Assembly (NCBI GenBank): GCA_947088345.1
Contig: CAMUGE010000024.1
Location: forward strand, 1-49,131
Direction: 5' to 3'
DNA length: 49,131 nt
From: an uncultured Roseburia sp.
Lineage (GTDB): Bacteria; Bacillota; Clostridia; Lachnospirales; Lachnospiraceae
Shown here: piece after piece, positions 34,540 to 44,136 of the stretch
Layout of the letters: every line of letters starts with the position of its first letter
Numbering within the stretch: position 1 is the stretch's first letter
Program-made: the position numbers and the translations under genes
The notes under the pieces: model-generated
Database searches by the model: none
What the model saw: the letters and a program-made list of their open reading frames with translations, nothing else
Told to the model about the DNA's origin: nothing

Positions 34540-37500
34540 ATGTCCCAGAGAAAAGATATCCATAAAGTACTGATTATTGGTTCCGGGCCGATTGTGATCG
34601 GACAGGCCTGTGAATTTGATTATTCCGGTACGCAGGCCTGTAAGGCGCTGAAAAAATTAGGTTATGAGATTGTGCTGGTCAATTCAAACCCGGCGACAAT
34701 TATGACAGATCCGGAGACGGCGGATGTCACCTATATTGAACCGTTAAATGCAGAGCGAATGGAACAGATTATTGCAAAGGAAAGACCGGATGCGCTGCTG
34801 CCGAACCTCGGCGGGCAGTCAGGTCTCAACCTGTGTTCGGAGCTTGCAAAAAGCGGCGTACTGGAAAAATATCATGTCCAGGTGATCGGCGTACAGGTGG
34901 ATGCCATTGAGCGCGGGGAAGACCGTATTGAATTTAAGCGGACGATGGACAGTCTTGGGATTGAGATGGCAAAAAGCGAAGTCGCCTATTCTGTGGAGGA
35001 GGCGATGCAGATTGCAGAAAAGCTCGGATATCCTGTTGTACTGCGCCCGGCCTATACTATGGGCGGCGCGGGCGGCGGCCTTGTGTATAATGTGGAGGAG
35101 TTAAAGACGGTCTGTGCAAGAGGGCTTGCGGCAAGTCTTGTCGGGCAGGTTCTTGTGGAAGAGTCGATTTTGGGCTGGGAAGAGCTGGAATTGGAAGTTG
35201 TTCGAGATGCAGACAACAATATGATTACGGTCTGCTTTATCGAAAATATTGATCCGCTCGGCGTGCACACCGGCGATTCGTTTTGTTCCGCGCCCATGCT
35301 TACGATTTCGCAGGAAGTGCAGAAACGTCTTCAGGAGAAATCTTATCGTATTGTGGAATCCATTCAGGTGATCGGCGGCACAAACGTACAGTGGGCGCAC
35401 GATCCGAAGACAGACCGGGATATTGTCATAGAGATCAATCCGAGGACATCCCGCTCTTCCGCACTTGCGTCGAAAGCAACCGGTTTTCCGATTGCGCTTG
35501 TGTCGGCAATGCTGGCGTCCGGACTTACGCTCGCAGAGATTCCATGCGGTAAATACGGTACGCTTGACCGCTATGTGCCGGACGGAGATTATGTCGTGAT
35601 TAAATTTGCGCGCTGGGCGTTTGAAAAGTTTAAAGGGGTAGAAGACAAACTGGGCACGCAGATGCGTGCAGTCGGCGAGGTGATGAGCATTGGAAAGACC
35701 TTTAAGGAGGCGTTCCAGAAAGCGATCCGAAGCCTTGAGACAGGGCGCTATGGGCTGGGCCATGCAAAGGATTTTAATCAGAAAACAAAAGAAGAGCTGC
35801 TGAAGCTTCTGATTACGCCGTCAAGCGAACGCTATTTCGTTATCTATGAAGCGCTTCGGAAAGGCGCATCGGTTGAGGAAATTCATGATATTACAAAGGT
35901 AAAACATTATTTTCTGGAGCAGATGAAAGAGCTTGTGGAGGAGGAAGAAGCGCTTTTGTCACAAAAGGGACGTCTGCCGTCGGATGAAGCGTTAGTCCGT
36001 GCGAAGAAAAATGGGTTTTCTGACAAATACTTAAGTCAGATTTTGGAGGTTACTGAGGACAGTATCAGGGAAAAACGTATTCTGCTTGGCGTGGAGGAAG
36101 CATGGGAAGGCGTGCATGTAAGCGGGACGAAAGACAGCGCTTATTATTATTCCACCTACAATGCGAAAGATAAAAATCCGGTAACAGACGGCAAGCCAAA
36201 GATTATGATCCTTGGGGGAGGGCCAAACCGTATCGGTCAGGGAATCGAATTTGACTACTGTTGCGTTCATGCTTCTCTTGCGCTAAAAAAACTTGGATTT
36301 GAGACGATTATTGTCAACTGTAATCCGGAGACAGTATCTACGGATTACGATACGTCCGACAAGCTTTACTTTGAGCCTTTGACGCTGGAAGACGTCTTAA
36401 GCATCTATAAGAAAGAAAAACCGGTCGGTGTGATCGCGCAGTTTGGCGGGCAGACGCCTCTTAACCTTGCGGCGGATCTTGAGAAAAACGGCGTCAGGAT
36501 TTTGGGCACATCTCCGTCGGTCATTGATCTTGCAGAGGATCGCGACCTGTTTCGTGCAATGATGGAAAAACTGGGCATTCCGATGCCGGAATCCGGCATG
36601 GCCGTCAATGTGGAGGAGGCGTTAGAGATTGCGGACCAGATCGGCTATCCGGTTATGGTGCGTCCGTCCTATGTCCTCGGCGGAAGAGGAATGGAGGTTG
36701 TCTATGATGAGGAGAGTATGGCCGGTTATATGGATGCGGCTGTCGGTGTGACACCGGATCGTCCGATTTTAATTGACAGATTTTTAGGTCATGCGACCGA
36801 ATGCGAGGCAGATGCAATCAGCGACGGAAGTCACGCGTTTGTACCGGCCGTGATGGAACACATTGAGCTTGCAGGCGTACATTCCGGAGATTCTGCGTGC
36901 ATTATCCCTTCCAAGCATATCTCGGAAGAAAATGTGGCGACAATCAAGGAGTATACCAGAAAGATCGCAGAAGAAATGCATGTGGAAGGCCTTATGAATA
37001 TGCAGTATGCAATTGAGAAAGGAAAAGTATTTGTCTTAGAGGCAAACCCGCGTGCATCGCGCACGGTTCCGCTTGTCTCAAAAGTCTGCGGGATTTCTAT
37101 GGTGCCGCTTGCAATTGAGATTGTAACGTCGAAACTGACAGGCCGTCCGTCTCCCGTGCCGGCATTAAAGGAGCGGAAGATTCCCTACTACGGAGTAAAA
37201 GAAGCCGTATTTCCGTTTAATATGTTTCAGGAAGTTGATCCGGTGTTAGGACCGGAGATGCGTTCTACCGGTGAGGTACTGGGACTTTCCGCTTCTTACG
37301 GGGAGGCCTTTTATAAGGCGCAGGAAGCGACGCAGATGAAGCTGCCGCTTGGCGGTACGGTCTTAATATCTGTAAGCGACAGGGATAAACCGGAAGTCGC
37401 CGAAGTTGCGGCAAAGTTTGCAAAAGCCGGATTTCACATTATCGCTTCTAAAAATACATGCGAAGTAATCAGGACAGCGGGAATTTCGGCGGAGATGGTA

Positions 37501-37761
37501 TACAAGCTGCATGAAGGCAGGCCGGATATGCGCGATCTGATTACAAACGGAAAGATTGACCTGATTATCAATACGCCGGTTGGACGCGAACGTCATGCCG
37601 ACGACAGTTATCTGCGCAAAGCAGCGATCAAAAAGAAAGTGCCGTATATGACGACGATGGCGGCTGCGAAAGCGACGGTGAGCGGAATCCTTTCGCTGCA
37701 GCAACATGGCAGCAGCGAGGTGAAACCGTTACAGAAGCTGCATGGACAGATCAAAGATTAA
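34540..37761 (+). CDS. carB: Carbamoyl-phosphate synthase large subunit
   Basis: A 1073-residue enzyme that makes carbamoyl phosphate for arginine and pyrimidine synthesis. It shows the internal duplication of CarB: two ATP-grasp halves opening with VLIIGSGPIVIGQACEFDYS and IMILGGGPNRIGQGIEFDYC, with RPAYTMGGAGGG and RPSYVLGGRGME loops, and a C-terminal MGS-type allosteric domain. The start at 34540 follows ACAGGAGGAGAG; the upstream in-frame codons overlap the promoter. The glutaminase subunit gene carA is not adjacent on either side, which is unusual, so it must be elsewhere. Confidence 0.97.
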   Translation: MSQRKDIHKVLIIGSGPIVIGQACEFDYSGTQACKALKKLGYEIVLVNSNPATIMTDPETADVTYIEPLNAERMEQIIAKERPDALLPNLGGQSGLNLCSELAKSGVLEKYHVQVIGVQVDAIERGEDRIEFKRTMDSLGIEMAKSEVAYSVEEAMQIAEKLGYPVVLRPAYTMGGAGGGLVYNVEELKTVCARGLAASLVGQVLVEESILGWEELELEVVRDADNNMITVCFIENIDPLGVHTGDSFCSAPMLTISQEVQKRLQEKSYRIVESIQVIGGTNVQWAHDPKTDRDIVIEINPRTSRSSALASKATGFPIALVSAMLASGLTLAEIPCGKYGTLDRYVPDGDYVVIKFARWAFEKFKGVEDKLGTQMRAVGEVMSIGKTFKEAFQKAIRSLETGRYGLGHAKDFNQKTKEELLKLLITPSSERYFVIYEALRKGASVEEIHDITKVKHYFLEQMKELVEEEEALLSQKGRLPSDEALVRAKKNGFSDKYLSQILEVTEDSIREKRILLGVEEAWEGVHVSGTKDSAYYYSTYNAKDKNPVTDGKPKIMILGGGPNRIGQGIEFDYCCVHASLALKKLGFETIIVNCNPETVSTDYDTSDKLYFEPLTLEDVLSIYKKEKPVGVIAQFGGQTPLNLAADLEKNGVRILGTSPSVIDLAEDRDLFRAMMEKLGIPMPESGMAVNVEEALEIADQIGYPVMVRPSYVLGGRGMEVVYDEESMAGYMDAAVGVTPDRPILIDRFLGHATECEADAISDGSHAFVPAVMEHIELAGVHSGDSACIIPSKHISEENVATIKEYTRKIAEEMHVEGLMNMQYAIEKGKVFVLEANPRASRTVPLVSKVCGISMVPLAIEIVTSKLTGRPSPVPALKERKIPYYGVKEAVFPFNMFQEVDPVLGPEMRSTGEVLGLSASYGEAFYKAQEATQMKLPLGGTVLISVSDRDKPEVAEVAAKFAKAGFHIIASKNTCEVIRTAGISAEMVYKLHEGRPDMRDLITNGKIDLIINTPVGRERHADDSYLRKAAIKKKVPYMTTMAAAKATVSGILSLQQHGSSEVKPLQKLHGQIKD

Positions 37762-37852
37762 GCGTCAGAATGCGAGAATATCAGGAAATATAAACAGTTA
37801 ATTGCACCGACCATCCCGGTTTTCAATATAATGGGGTAAGGGAGGTGCAAAA

Positions 37853-38635
37853 ATGAATCAACTTGTCTTAATGGCGCTTGCCGCGACGCTTGGAACATGG
37901 CTCATTACTGCTCTTGGCGCCGCGACAGTCGTCTTTTTTAAATCCCCGAATCCAAAAGCGATGAACTTAATGCTTGGATTTGCTTCCGGCGTGATGATTG
38001 CGGCAAGTTTTTGGTCGCTGCTTGCACCGGCAATTGAGCAGGCAAATGAGACGTCAAAAATTCCTGCATATCTTGTCGCAACGGCAGGTTTTTTATGCGG
38101 GGCATTGTTTATGTGGGGTTCAGATAAAATTGTAACGTTTCAGAGAGCGCGTGTGGATGAAAAAATCAACCGGATCTTTATGCTGATTCTTTCCATTACA
38201 CTGCACAACATTCCGGAGGGGCTTGCGGTTGGCGTTGCGTTTGGTTCGCTGCAGAACGGAAACCATACAGCGGAAGGATTGATGGGAGCGATTACAATCG
38301 CAGTCGGAATCGGCCTGCAGAATTTTCCGGAGGGAGCAGCCGTCTCTGTTCCTCTGCGCAGAGAAGGATACTCGAGAAAACGGAGCTTTCTGCTGGGGCA
38401 GGCTTCCGGAATTGTTGAGCCTGTGGCCGGAGTAATCGGCGCATGTCTTGTCGTCTATGTGGAGGCGGTTCTGCCGTATGCGCTTTCATTTGCAGCCGGT
38501 GCAATGATTCTTGTGGCTGTACATGAGTTGATTCCGGAATGTCAGAGGAATCAGGCAGCACAGCCATACACGGCGACTATGGGCATTATTAGCGGATTTG
38601 CGCTGATGATGCTTTTGGATGTGATGCTTGGATAG
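37853..38635 (+). CDS. ZIP family metal transporter
   Basis: A 260-residue membrane protein with eight or so hydrophobic segments. The metal-site motifs of the ZIP family are visible in the middle: LHNIPEGLAVGVAFG and GLQNFPEGAAVSVPLRREGY; a further HELIPECQ lies near residue 222. It probably imports zinc or another divalent metal (ZupT-like). The start follows GGGAGGTG. It has a TATAAT at 37827-37832 with a poorly spaced TTGCAC upstream. A strong hairpin follows the gene. Confidence 0.93.
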   Translation: MNQLVLMALAATLGTWLITALGAATVVFFKSPNPKAMNLMLGFASGVMIAASFWSLLAPAIEQANETSKIPAYLVATAGFLCGALFMWGSDKIVTFQRARVDEKINRIFMLILSITLHNIPEGLAVGVAFGSLQNGNHTAEGLMGAITIAVGIGLQNFPEGAAVSVPLRREGYSRKRSFLLGQASGIVEPVAGVIGACLVVYVEAVLPYALSFAAGAMILVAVHELIPECQRNQAAQPYTATMGIISGFALMMLLDVMLG

Positions 38636-38643
38636 TCCCATAC

Positions 38644-38677
38644 CGGAGAATCCCCAAAAAAAACAGGGGATTCTCCG
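38644..38677. terminator. Strong hairpin between the convergent ZIP and lipoprotein genes
   Basis: Perfect 12-bp arms CGGAGAATCCCC and GGGGATTCTCCG with a 10-base A-rich loop, nine bases after the ZIP stop. There is no T-run after it, so it may act as a bidirectional mRNA-end structure. Confidence 0.6.
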
Positions 38678-38753
38678 CGCCGTCCCAGGCTGCGGTATTG
38701 AAGCTTGTGGGTGAATCCTGTACAGAAAAAACGTTTTTTGCAGGTATATTTTT

Positions 38754-39932
38754 CTATTCTTCTGCCTCTTCTTCCAGATCGGTTTCGTCTGAATGTATGG
38801 CCGTGACATTTCGGATTGCGGCATGATCTTCCAGAAAATCAAGCACTTTGTCTTCGAAGATCCAGGAACGCACTGCATTTTCGTCATATTGATCCAAAAG
38901 GTCGTCGACTGATTCAAGTTCCATCTCCTGTGCATAACGGGCAAGTCCGTCATTATATTCTTCCTCGGAGAGAGAAAGCTGTTCCGCTTCGCCGATTGCC
39001 TGCACAGCGATCATGCGGCGCGCCAGATTCAGCGCTTCCTCGCGTACTTCGGAGGCTGTAATTCCAAAAAGTGTGTAAACTTCCTGAACGGTCTGGCAGC
39101 CAAACATGTCTGCATAGGAGAGATAAGATTCGTCAATGCTTCTCTCGCAGTAATTATAGAGGGCGTCAGATCCGCTGATAAATTCGGAATTATCTACAAC
39201 CTGCTGAATTAAGTTTTCGCGAAGTTCATATTCGCTTTCTGCGTCATAGGTGCTTTGCAGCTGTTCTGTGAGCTGTGTTCTCATGTCTTCCTGTGAGACA
39301 TAGTCAAGCGTACCTGTAATAAATTCATCTGTCAGTTCCGGCAGTATTTCTTCATATATATTAGAGACCGTGATATCATATTGAACCGTGAGTCCGGCAA
39401 GCTCAGCATCCTCATAGTCGGCGCCGTAGTGTATGGAAAAATTAAGTTTATCTCCGACGGAAACGCCTGTCAGCCGTTCGTCAAATTCAGCTCCAAATTC
39501 TTCCGCCCCAATAGACACGTCAAACGTTTCCTCAGTGTAATCGAACAGGATATTATCGTTTTCGGAACCTGTCATTGTGACGGAAACATAATCGCCGACC
39601 TGGGACGGCCTGTTTACATCCGCATATTCCACATAATCGTAGAGAAGTAATTCAACCTGTTCATCAATCTCACTTTCTGAAATCTGGTACTGTTTTCTCT
39701 CTGCAGCCAGATTTTTATAGTCGCAGAGATTGACTTCCCCATATGGTTCGTCAAATGAAAATTCTATTTCTTCTGTCTCTGCCATAAGCGGCATCTCCGT
39801 GGAGACAGCGGATTCTGTTGGATAAACGGATTCCATGGATTCGGTATCCTCGGAGAGCTTTTCATTGGCGCCGCATCCTGCGGCTACAGGGAGGAGTGTC
39901 AAAGCAAAAATCGCCCATATCCTTTTTTTCAT
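38754..39932 (-). CDS. Trigger-factor-like lipoprotein with an FKBP-type domain (extracytoplasmic foldase candidate)
   Basis: A 392-residue protein with a lipoprotein signal (MKKRIWAIFALTLLPVAAGC, predicted lipid-modified Cys20) and an acidic linker. Residues about 100-210 resemble the FKBP-type peptidyl-prolyl isomerase domain of trigger factor (GDYVSVTMTG, FDERLTGVSVGDKLNFSIHY). The remainder is helical like the trigger-factor C-terminal chaperone arms (LPELTDEFITGTLDYVSQED). The N-terminal ribosome-binding domain of true trigger factor is missing. It would help proteins fold outside the membrane. The two very large secreted proteins in this window are possible clients, but that is speculation. 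Confidence 0.85.
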   Translation of the reverse strand: MKKRIWAIFALTLLPVAAGCGANEKLSEDTESMESVYPTESAVSTEMPLMAETEEIEFSFDEPYGEVNLCDYKNLAAERKQYQISESEIDEQVELLLYDYVEYADVNRPSQVGDYVSVTMTGSENDNILFDYTEETFDVSIGAEEFGAEFDERLTGVSVGDKLNFSIHYGADYEDAELAGLTVQYDITVSNIYEEILPELTDEFITGTLDYVSQEDMRTQLTEQLQSTYDAESEYELRENLIQQVVDNSEFISGSDALYNYCERSIDESYLSYADMFGCQTVQEVYTLFGITASEVREEALNLARRMIAVQAIGEAEQLSLSEEEYNDGLARYAQEMELESVDDLLDQYDENAVRSWIFEDKVLDFLEDHAAIRNVTAIHSDETDLEEEAEE

Positions 39933-40110
39933 TCATAACCTCATTTCTGCACAGATGGTGCATTTGTCATTTTTGGTAATTGCCCGGTCTGCCCGAACTG
40001 CTTTTCATTGTAACATAAAATTGTGAGAATTAGGTGAAAAAATTTCACAGATTTTTAAATATGTGTTATATTATAGTAGATAGATTTTAAACAGTTTGGA
40101 AGTGGGAGAA

Positions 40111-42819
40111 ATGATTTTATTAAAAGCAAATCAGGAATTGAAACTGACGTTTGAAAAACTGATTGAGACAATGAAAGCGCCTGTCAAGTGGACCGGGATT
40201 TTCGCGGTTACGGATGATTATATGATTCTTCTGGGACAGGTGCGTTCGTTGTTTTTTCATTTTGACAGCAGGCGTGTACATACCAATATAATTGAGATTA
40301 CGGTAAAAGAGGACGAGGTATGGGAAATTTTAAATAACACAAGGGTTCGCAATTCTATCAATATGATTTTGTATGCATTCGGAAAATGGGGTACAATCGG
40401 CGGGCTGCGCGTAGACAAAGATTATGCGCAGTTAAACAGACTGTTCCGAAATATTATGGGGGAGATCGGTATCCGGATTGAATACACAAAAGAACATTTT
40501 CGCTTTTATAAGGATGGAATCCGTATAACCTATGAAGATGTGATACAGGCGGCGCTGGAAGAACCGAAAGAAGTGGTGATTGAGGAAAAGGAGCCGGAGA
40601 GCAGAGGGCTGTGGCATAAACTGATCTGGAAAAAGACGGCAGTCACATTTTCACGTGTCGAGACAACATGGATGGAGCGTATTAAGTCGCGCATTGGCAA
40701 TAATTTTTATATGGTCGGTTATCTTTGTCCGGAATGTAAAAAAAAGCTGCATATGGCAGTTTATCCAATGGAACGTGAGTTTCGGATTGAGACGGAGGAG
40801 GGAGGCGTGATGATGGCGCGCGTGTGCGCCTGCGATCAGTGCAATTGTTTTTATACGCCGCGTCCAAAGCGGCTGTTGATGGAAGGCGATGTCTATCTTA
40901 TGCCGTTTGGAGAAGACCGGAAAGCATATGAGGATTATCAGGAGCTGCTTGGACGTAACGCGCAGCGCGTCTCAAACAGCCATTTTAATGAATATGCGGA
41001 CAGAAGAAAAAAACGGCGGGAAGAGGAAGAATCGCTCGAGGAGCTGTACCGCAATATTGAACTTTTGTCTGAGGAAGAGCTGGAAGATGTGCAGTCGCGC
41101 ATGGACGAGTCGTTTTATCCGGACGAAATGACAAAAAAGTATGAGAAGAAAGTGCGCGACCATGTCCGGAAAATGAAAAAAGAGCGGGTAAAGCAGCAAA
41201 AGAAAGGCGCGACTTCATATAAAATAGAAAAAGATTCTGTTCAGCAGGAGCATAGGACGGGGGATCATCGGGAAACAGAAATGGATTTGGATGAACAAAG
41301 AAAAAAGAGAGTACGAAGTACAGTCCCCAGGAAACTTATGCCAAAAGAAGCGCCTGCGCAAAAGATTCAAAAACAGGACAGAAAAAAGGAAGAGATTTTT
41401 GAGGACAGGAGGAATGCGGACGAAAAAGAACGCAGTGTTTCTTCTTTGCAATCAGAAAAATATAAGGCCAGATTAAATGTGCTGGACAGGCTTTCGGACC
41501 GGCAGATGGGGGAACTGCAAAAGCAGATCGAGTCCGATTCGTCGCTTTTACCGGATGAGAAAGAAGATTTTATAGGAAGGATGAAAGCGAAAAAGCAAAA
41601 GCAGCGCGTCGCTCATTTCAAAAAGAAAGTGGACGACTGCGAGGATAAGCCGTATGCTGTGACAAAGAAAGTACAGACGCAAGTGCAGGAGGAAGAACTT
41701 CCGTCGGAGGAAAAGGAAAGTTTACTGGATAAACTTTCTCGTTTGCTGCGCCGCCAGGGAGAAAAAGAAGTACGTCAGTTGATGGAGCAGAGGCCTCGCA
41801 ATATGGACAGAGAAGAACATCTGCGCTTTCGCGAGCGTTTGAGCGCATATGAGGAGGTCGATTTATCTCCTTATGAGGAGGAACTTACGGCCGGTGAGGA
41901 GGAAGCCGAGCGTCGGGAGGTCGCGCATATTGTAAAGAGCGCGCGTAAAAAGAGCAGAGAAGATTATGCGCTTCTTGCCGAGCAGCTCAGAGAAGGCAGG
42001 TATAAACCGGATCTGGTACGGCCCTATCTGGAACAGATTCGCGATAAATTGCGTCAGATTGATCAGGCGGCGATTGATCAGATTCTTAACAATGCTGCTG
42101 CGGATTTGTCGGATATGTCATTTGCGGCAGGAAAAGAGGCGTATGACAGTATTTCACAGGGAGAATTTTTGCCGGAGCTAAAAATTGATGCATTAAAAAT
42201 GCTCGAAAAACGCCTGGAAAAAATTAAGGCGGATGAGAGTGAACTTTTAGTGAAGAAGTTTCAGACAGAATGCAAAGTGGCGGGAATTGCGGAGAATGCA
42301 AGACATTATTTTTATCCTGCAAGGAAAGTGCTGCTGGGGGAGACGAGGGAAGACGAGACAAAAGTAATTGATTACGCAATGGATACTTACGCGGTAGATC
42401 ACGGACAATTTGAATACCCGGTGCTTGTTGTCGACACATCTCGCAATGGCAGCGGAAAAGAGGGGATGATTTTAACGCCGGATCATCTGTATTACAGCAC
42501 GCTGCTTAGTGCATACGGTATGAATATCACATCAATTGATAAAGTAACAGCATCTACCGGACTGTTAAATAAGGGGCTTTATGTATATCAAAGCAATGGC
42601 ACAAAAACGAAGATTCCTTATGCAGTGGACACAAAAGAGCTCCCATTGTTCGCTGACGTACTGGATGGGTTTGTACGTTATCTCAAGGAGAAGCCGCAGT
42701 CAAGAGAAGTTTCTTACCTTGCGCAGGAGAAACACGAAAAAATTTGCTGTTTTCGCTGCGGAACGACCTATAAGGGTGGGGCGGTCTGCCCGAAATGTGG
42801 TTATAAGAATAATGTCTGA
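40111..42819 (+). CDS. Large uncharacterised protein with two zinc ribbons and a charged helical centre
   Basis: A 902-residue cytoplasmic protein I cannot assign. The N-terminal 150 residues look like a small beta-rich domain (TGIFAVTDDYMILLGQVRSL). A first zinc ribbon uses CPEC near residue 207 and CACDQC near 240. Residues about 295-690 are very rich in Lys, Glu and Arg and probably coiled coil. A second beta-rich, possibly PH-like domain lies about 720-870 (YYSTLLSAYGMNITSIDKVT). The last 25 residues form a zinc ribbon (CFRCGTTYKGGAVCPKCGYK). The start at 40111 is preferred over a TTG 15 bases upstream that lies in the ribosome binding region. The deacetylase gene follows 34 bp later. Confidence 0.8.
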   Translation: MILLKANQELKLTFEKLIETMKAPVKWTGIFAVTDDYMILLGQVRSLFFHFDSRRVHTNIIEITVKEDEVWEILNNTRVRNSINMILYAFGKWGTIGGLRVDKDYAQLNRLFRNIMGEIGIRIEYTKEHFRFYKDGIRITYEDVIQAALEEPKEVVIEEKEPESRGLWHKLIWKKTAVTFSRVETTWMERIKSRIGNNFYMVGYLCPECKKKLHMAVYPMEREFRIETEEGGVMMARVCACDQCNCFYTPRPKRLLMEGDVYLMPFGEDRKAYEDYQELLGRNAQRVSNSHFNEYADRRKKRREEEESLEELYRNIELLSEEELEDVQSRMDESFYPDEMTKKYEKKVRDHVRKMKKERVKQQKKGATSYKIEKDSVQQEHRTGDHRETEMDLDEQRKKRVRSTVPRKLMPKEAPAQKIQKQDRKKEEIFEDRRNADEKERSVSSLQSEKYKARLNVLDRLSDRQMGELQKQIESDSSLLPDEKEDFIGRMKAKKQKQRVAHFKKKVDDCEDKPYAVTKKVQTQVQEEELPSEEKESLLDKLSRLLRRQGEKEVRQLMEQRPRNMDREEHLRFRERLSAYEEVDLSPYEEELTAGEEEAERREVAHIVKSARKKSREDYALLAEQLREGRYKPDLVRPYLEQIRDKLRQIDQAAIDQILNNAAADLSDMSFAAGKEAYDSISQGEFLPELKIDALKMLEKRLEKIKADESELLVKKFQTECKVAGIAENARHYFYPARKVLLGETREDETKVIDYAMDTYAVDHGQFEYPVLVVDTSRNGSGKEGMILTPDHLYYSTLLSAYGMNITSIDKVTASTGLLNKGLYVYQSNGTKTKIPYAVDTKELPLFADVLDGFVRYLKEKPQSREVSYLAQEKHEKICCFRCGTTYKGGAVCPKCGYKNNV

Positions 42820-42853
42820 TGCATAAGATAGTAAAAAAAGCAGTGAGTAGAAT

Positions 42854-43699
42854 ATGCCAAAAAAGTATCGAAAAGGGATTGGGCTGCTGCTGGTGTTTGC
42901 ACTTATGTTTGCAGCGGGACGCGGCGCTGCCTGGCTGCAGATTTCCCGAAGCAACGCCGGTGAGTCAGAGGATGGGGCTGTTAGTACATTTTCGATGGAT
43001 AATCAGTCCGATAACTGGGGGCTTGGATTTGGAGAATCCGGTTCGCAGCCGACAGGGAATGTTTCCGCGGAAGAATTAAAACAGTATGACGCTTTTTATA
43101 TTGGAGCGCCAAACGAAAAAGTTTTGTATCTGACTTTTGACTGCGGATATGAAAACGGCAATACGGAGCCGATTCTTGCCGCATTAAAAAAGCACAATGC
43201 CAAAGCCACGTTTTTTGTTGTGGGACATTTCCTGGAAAGCGCGCCGGAACTCGTAAAGACGATGGTTGCAGAGGGTCATGCCGTAGGCAACCATACATAT
43301 CATCATCCGGATATGTCGTCGATTGCTGATCTTACCTCTTTCCAGAAAGAGATGGACGATGTGGCAAATCTCTTTCAAGAGGTGACCGGGGAAGCAATTT
43401 CCCCATATTACCGTCCGCCGCAGGGCAAATATAATGTGGAAAATATGAAGATGGCTCAGCAGCTTGGCTACCATACTATTTTCTGGAGCCTTGCCTATGT
43501 GGACTGGAATGCCGACGCGCAGCCGACAAAGGAGGAAGCGTTTGATAAACTGATTCCGCGTGTGCATCCCGGTGCGGTTGTGCTTTTACACAATACGTCT
43601 CAAACAAACGGAGAGATTTTAGACGAACTCCTGACAAAGTGGGAGGAGATGGGATATACGTTTCGTCCGCTGTCCGATTTGGTTGCAGCAGGGGAATAA
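42854..43699 (+). CDS. PdaA-like polysaccharide (peptidoglycan) deacetylase
   Basis: A 281-residue protein with an N-terminal membrane anchor or signal (KGIGLLLVFALMFAAGRGAAW), a short linker and a CE4 deacetylase domain (about 90-275). YLTFDCGYENGNTEPILAAL has the TFDxGYE form of PdaA rather than TFDD; the metal histidines are in GNHTYHHPDM; YYRPPQGKYN, WSLAYVDWN and VHPGAVVLLHNTS complete the site. B. subtilis PdaA deacetylates muramic acid residues to make delta-lactam in spore cortex. That role fits only if this organism forms spores, which is not shown here. The ribosome binding site is weak. A terminator follows at 43717. Confidence 0.92.
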   Translation: MPKKYRKGIGLLLVFALMFAAGRGAAWLQISRSNAGESEDGAVSTFSMDNQSDNWGLGFGESGSQPTGNVSAEELKQYDAFYIGAPNEKVLYLTFDCGYENGNTEPILAALKKHNAKATFFVVGHFLESAPELVKTMVAEGHAVGNHTYHHPDMSSIADLTSFQKEMDDVANLFQEVTGEAISPYYRPPQGKYNVENMKMAQQLGYHTIFWSLAYVDWNADAQPTKEEAFDKLIPRVHPGAVVLLHNTSQTNGEILDELLTKWEEMGYTFRPLSDLVAAGE

Positions 43700-43716
43700 G
43701 AAACAGGTGTAATTTG

Positions 43717-43755
43717 GACTGTCATACGAATTAAAATTCGTGTGACAGTCTTTTT
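43717..43755. terminator. Terminator between the deacetylase gene and the convergent 82-residue gene
   Basis: A long stem with one G-U or mismatched step, GACTGTCATACGAATT (43717-43732) against AATTCGTGTGACAGTC (43735-43750), followed by TTTTT. It starts 17 bp past the deacetylase stop. It may serve both strands. Confidence 0.85.
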
Positions 43756-43759
43756 ACGG

Positions 43760-44008
43760 TTAGAAAATAATACTCCAGGGGTTTTCTTCCTGTGCTTTTC
43801 TTTTTTCTTCATCAAAGCGCACGGCCGCCTGATATAAGGGGTCGTTCGGGTCGCTTAAGCGCTCGATAAATTCATCGAAATCTTTGATTGATTTCAGTTC
43901 TGCCATGGCCTGTTCCTCGGTTACAGTAGGCGTGTCGTCGTAACAGAAAATTTTGTTTGCCTGTGTTATGCCGGCCATATAACGTTGAAATATTTTACTG
44001 ATATTCAT
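43760..44008 (-). CDS. Small acidic protein of unknown function (82 residues)
   Basis: I do not recognise this protein. It has no signal peptide or membrane segment. The sequence MNISKIFQRYMAGITQANKI is followed by an acidic, helix-forming part (VTEEQAMAELKSIKDFDEFI). The C-terminus ends NPWSIIF. It has a good ribosome binding site (AAGGAGAT) and a textbook promoter, so it is very likely real. It is divergent from the XRE regulator at 44137, which may control it. Confidence 0.75.
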   Translation of the reverse strand: MNISKIFQRYMAGITQANKIFCYDDTPTVTEEQAMAELKSIKDFDEFIERLSDPNDPLYQAAVRFDEEKRKAQEENPWSIIF

Positions 44009-44063
44009 TTTGGGATCTCCTTATTATTTCCTGCTTGATTTAACAGTTGTAGTTTCATGTTCT

Positions 44064-44092
44064 ATTATAGTTACATTTTGAAGTATATGCAA
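44064..44092 (-). promoter_or_regulatory. Predicted promoter of the 82-residue gene
   Basis: On the minus strand: TTGCAT (44092-44087), a 17-bp spacer and a perfect TATAAT (44069-44064). Confidence 0.7.
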
Positions 44093-44136
44093 GGATTTTT
44101 TTATAGGTCATAATTTAAACGGATGAGGTAGGAATT

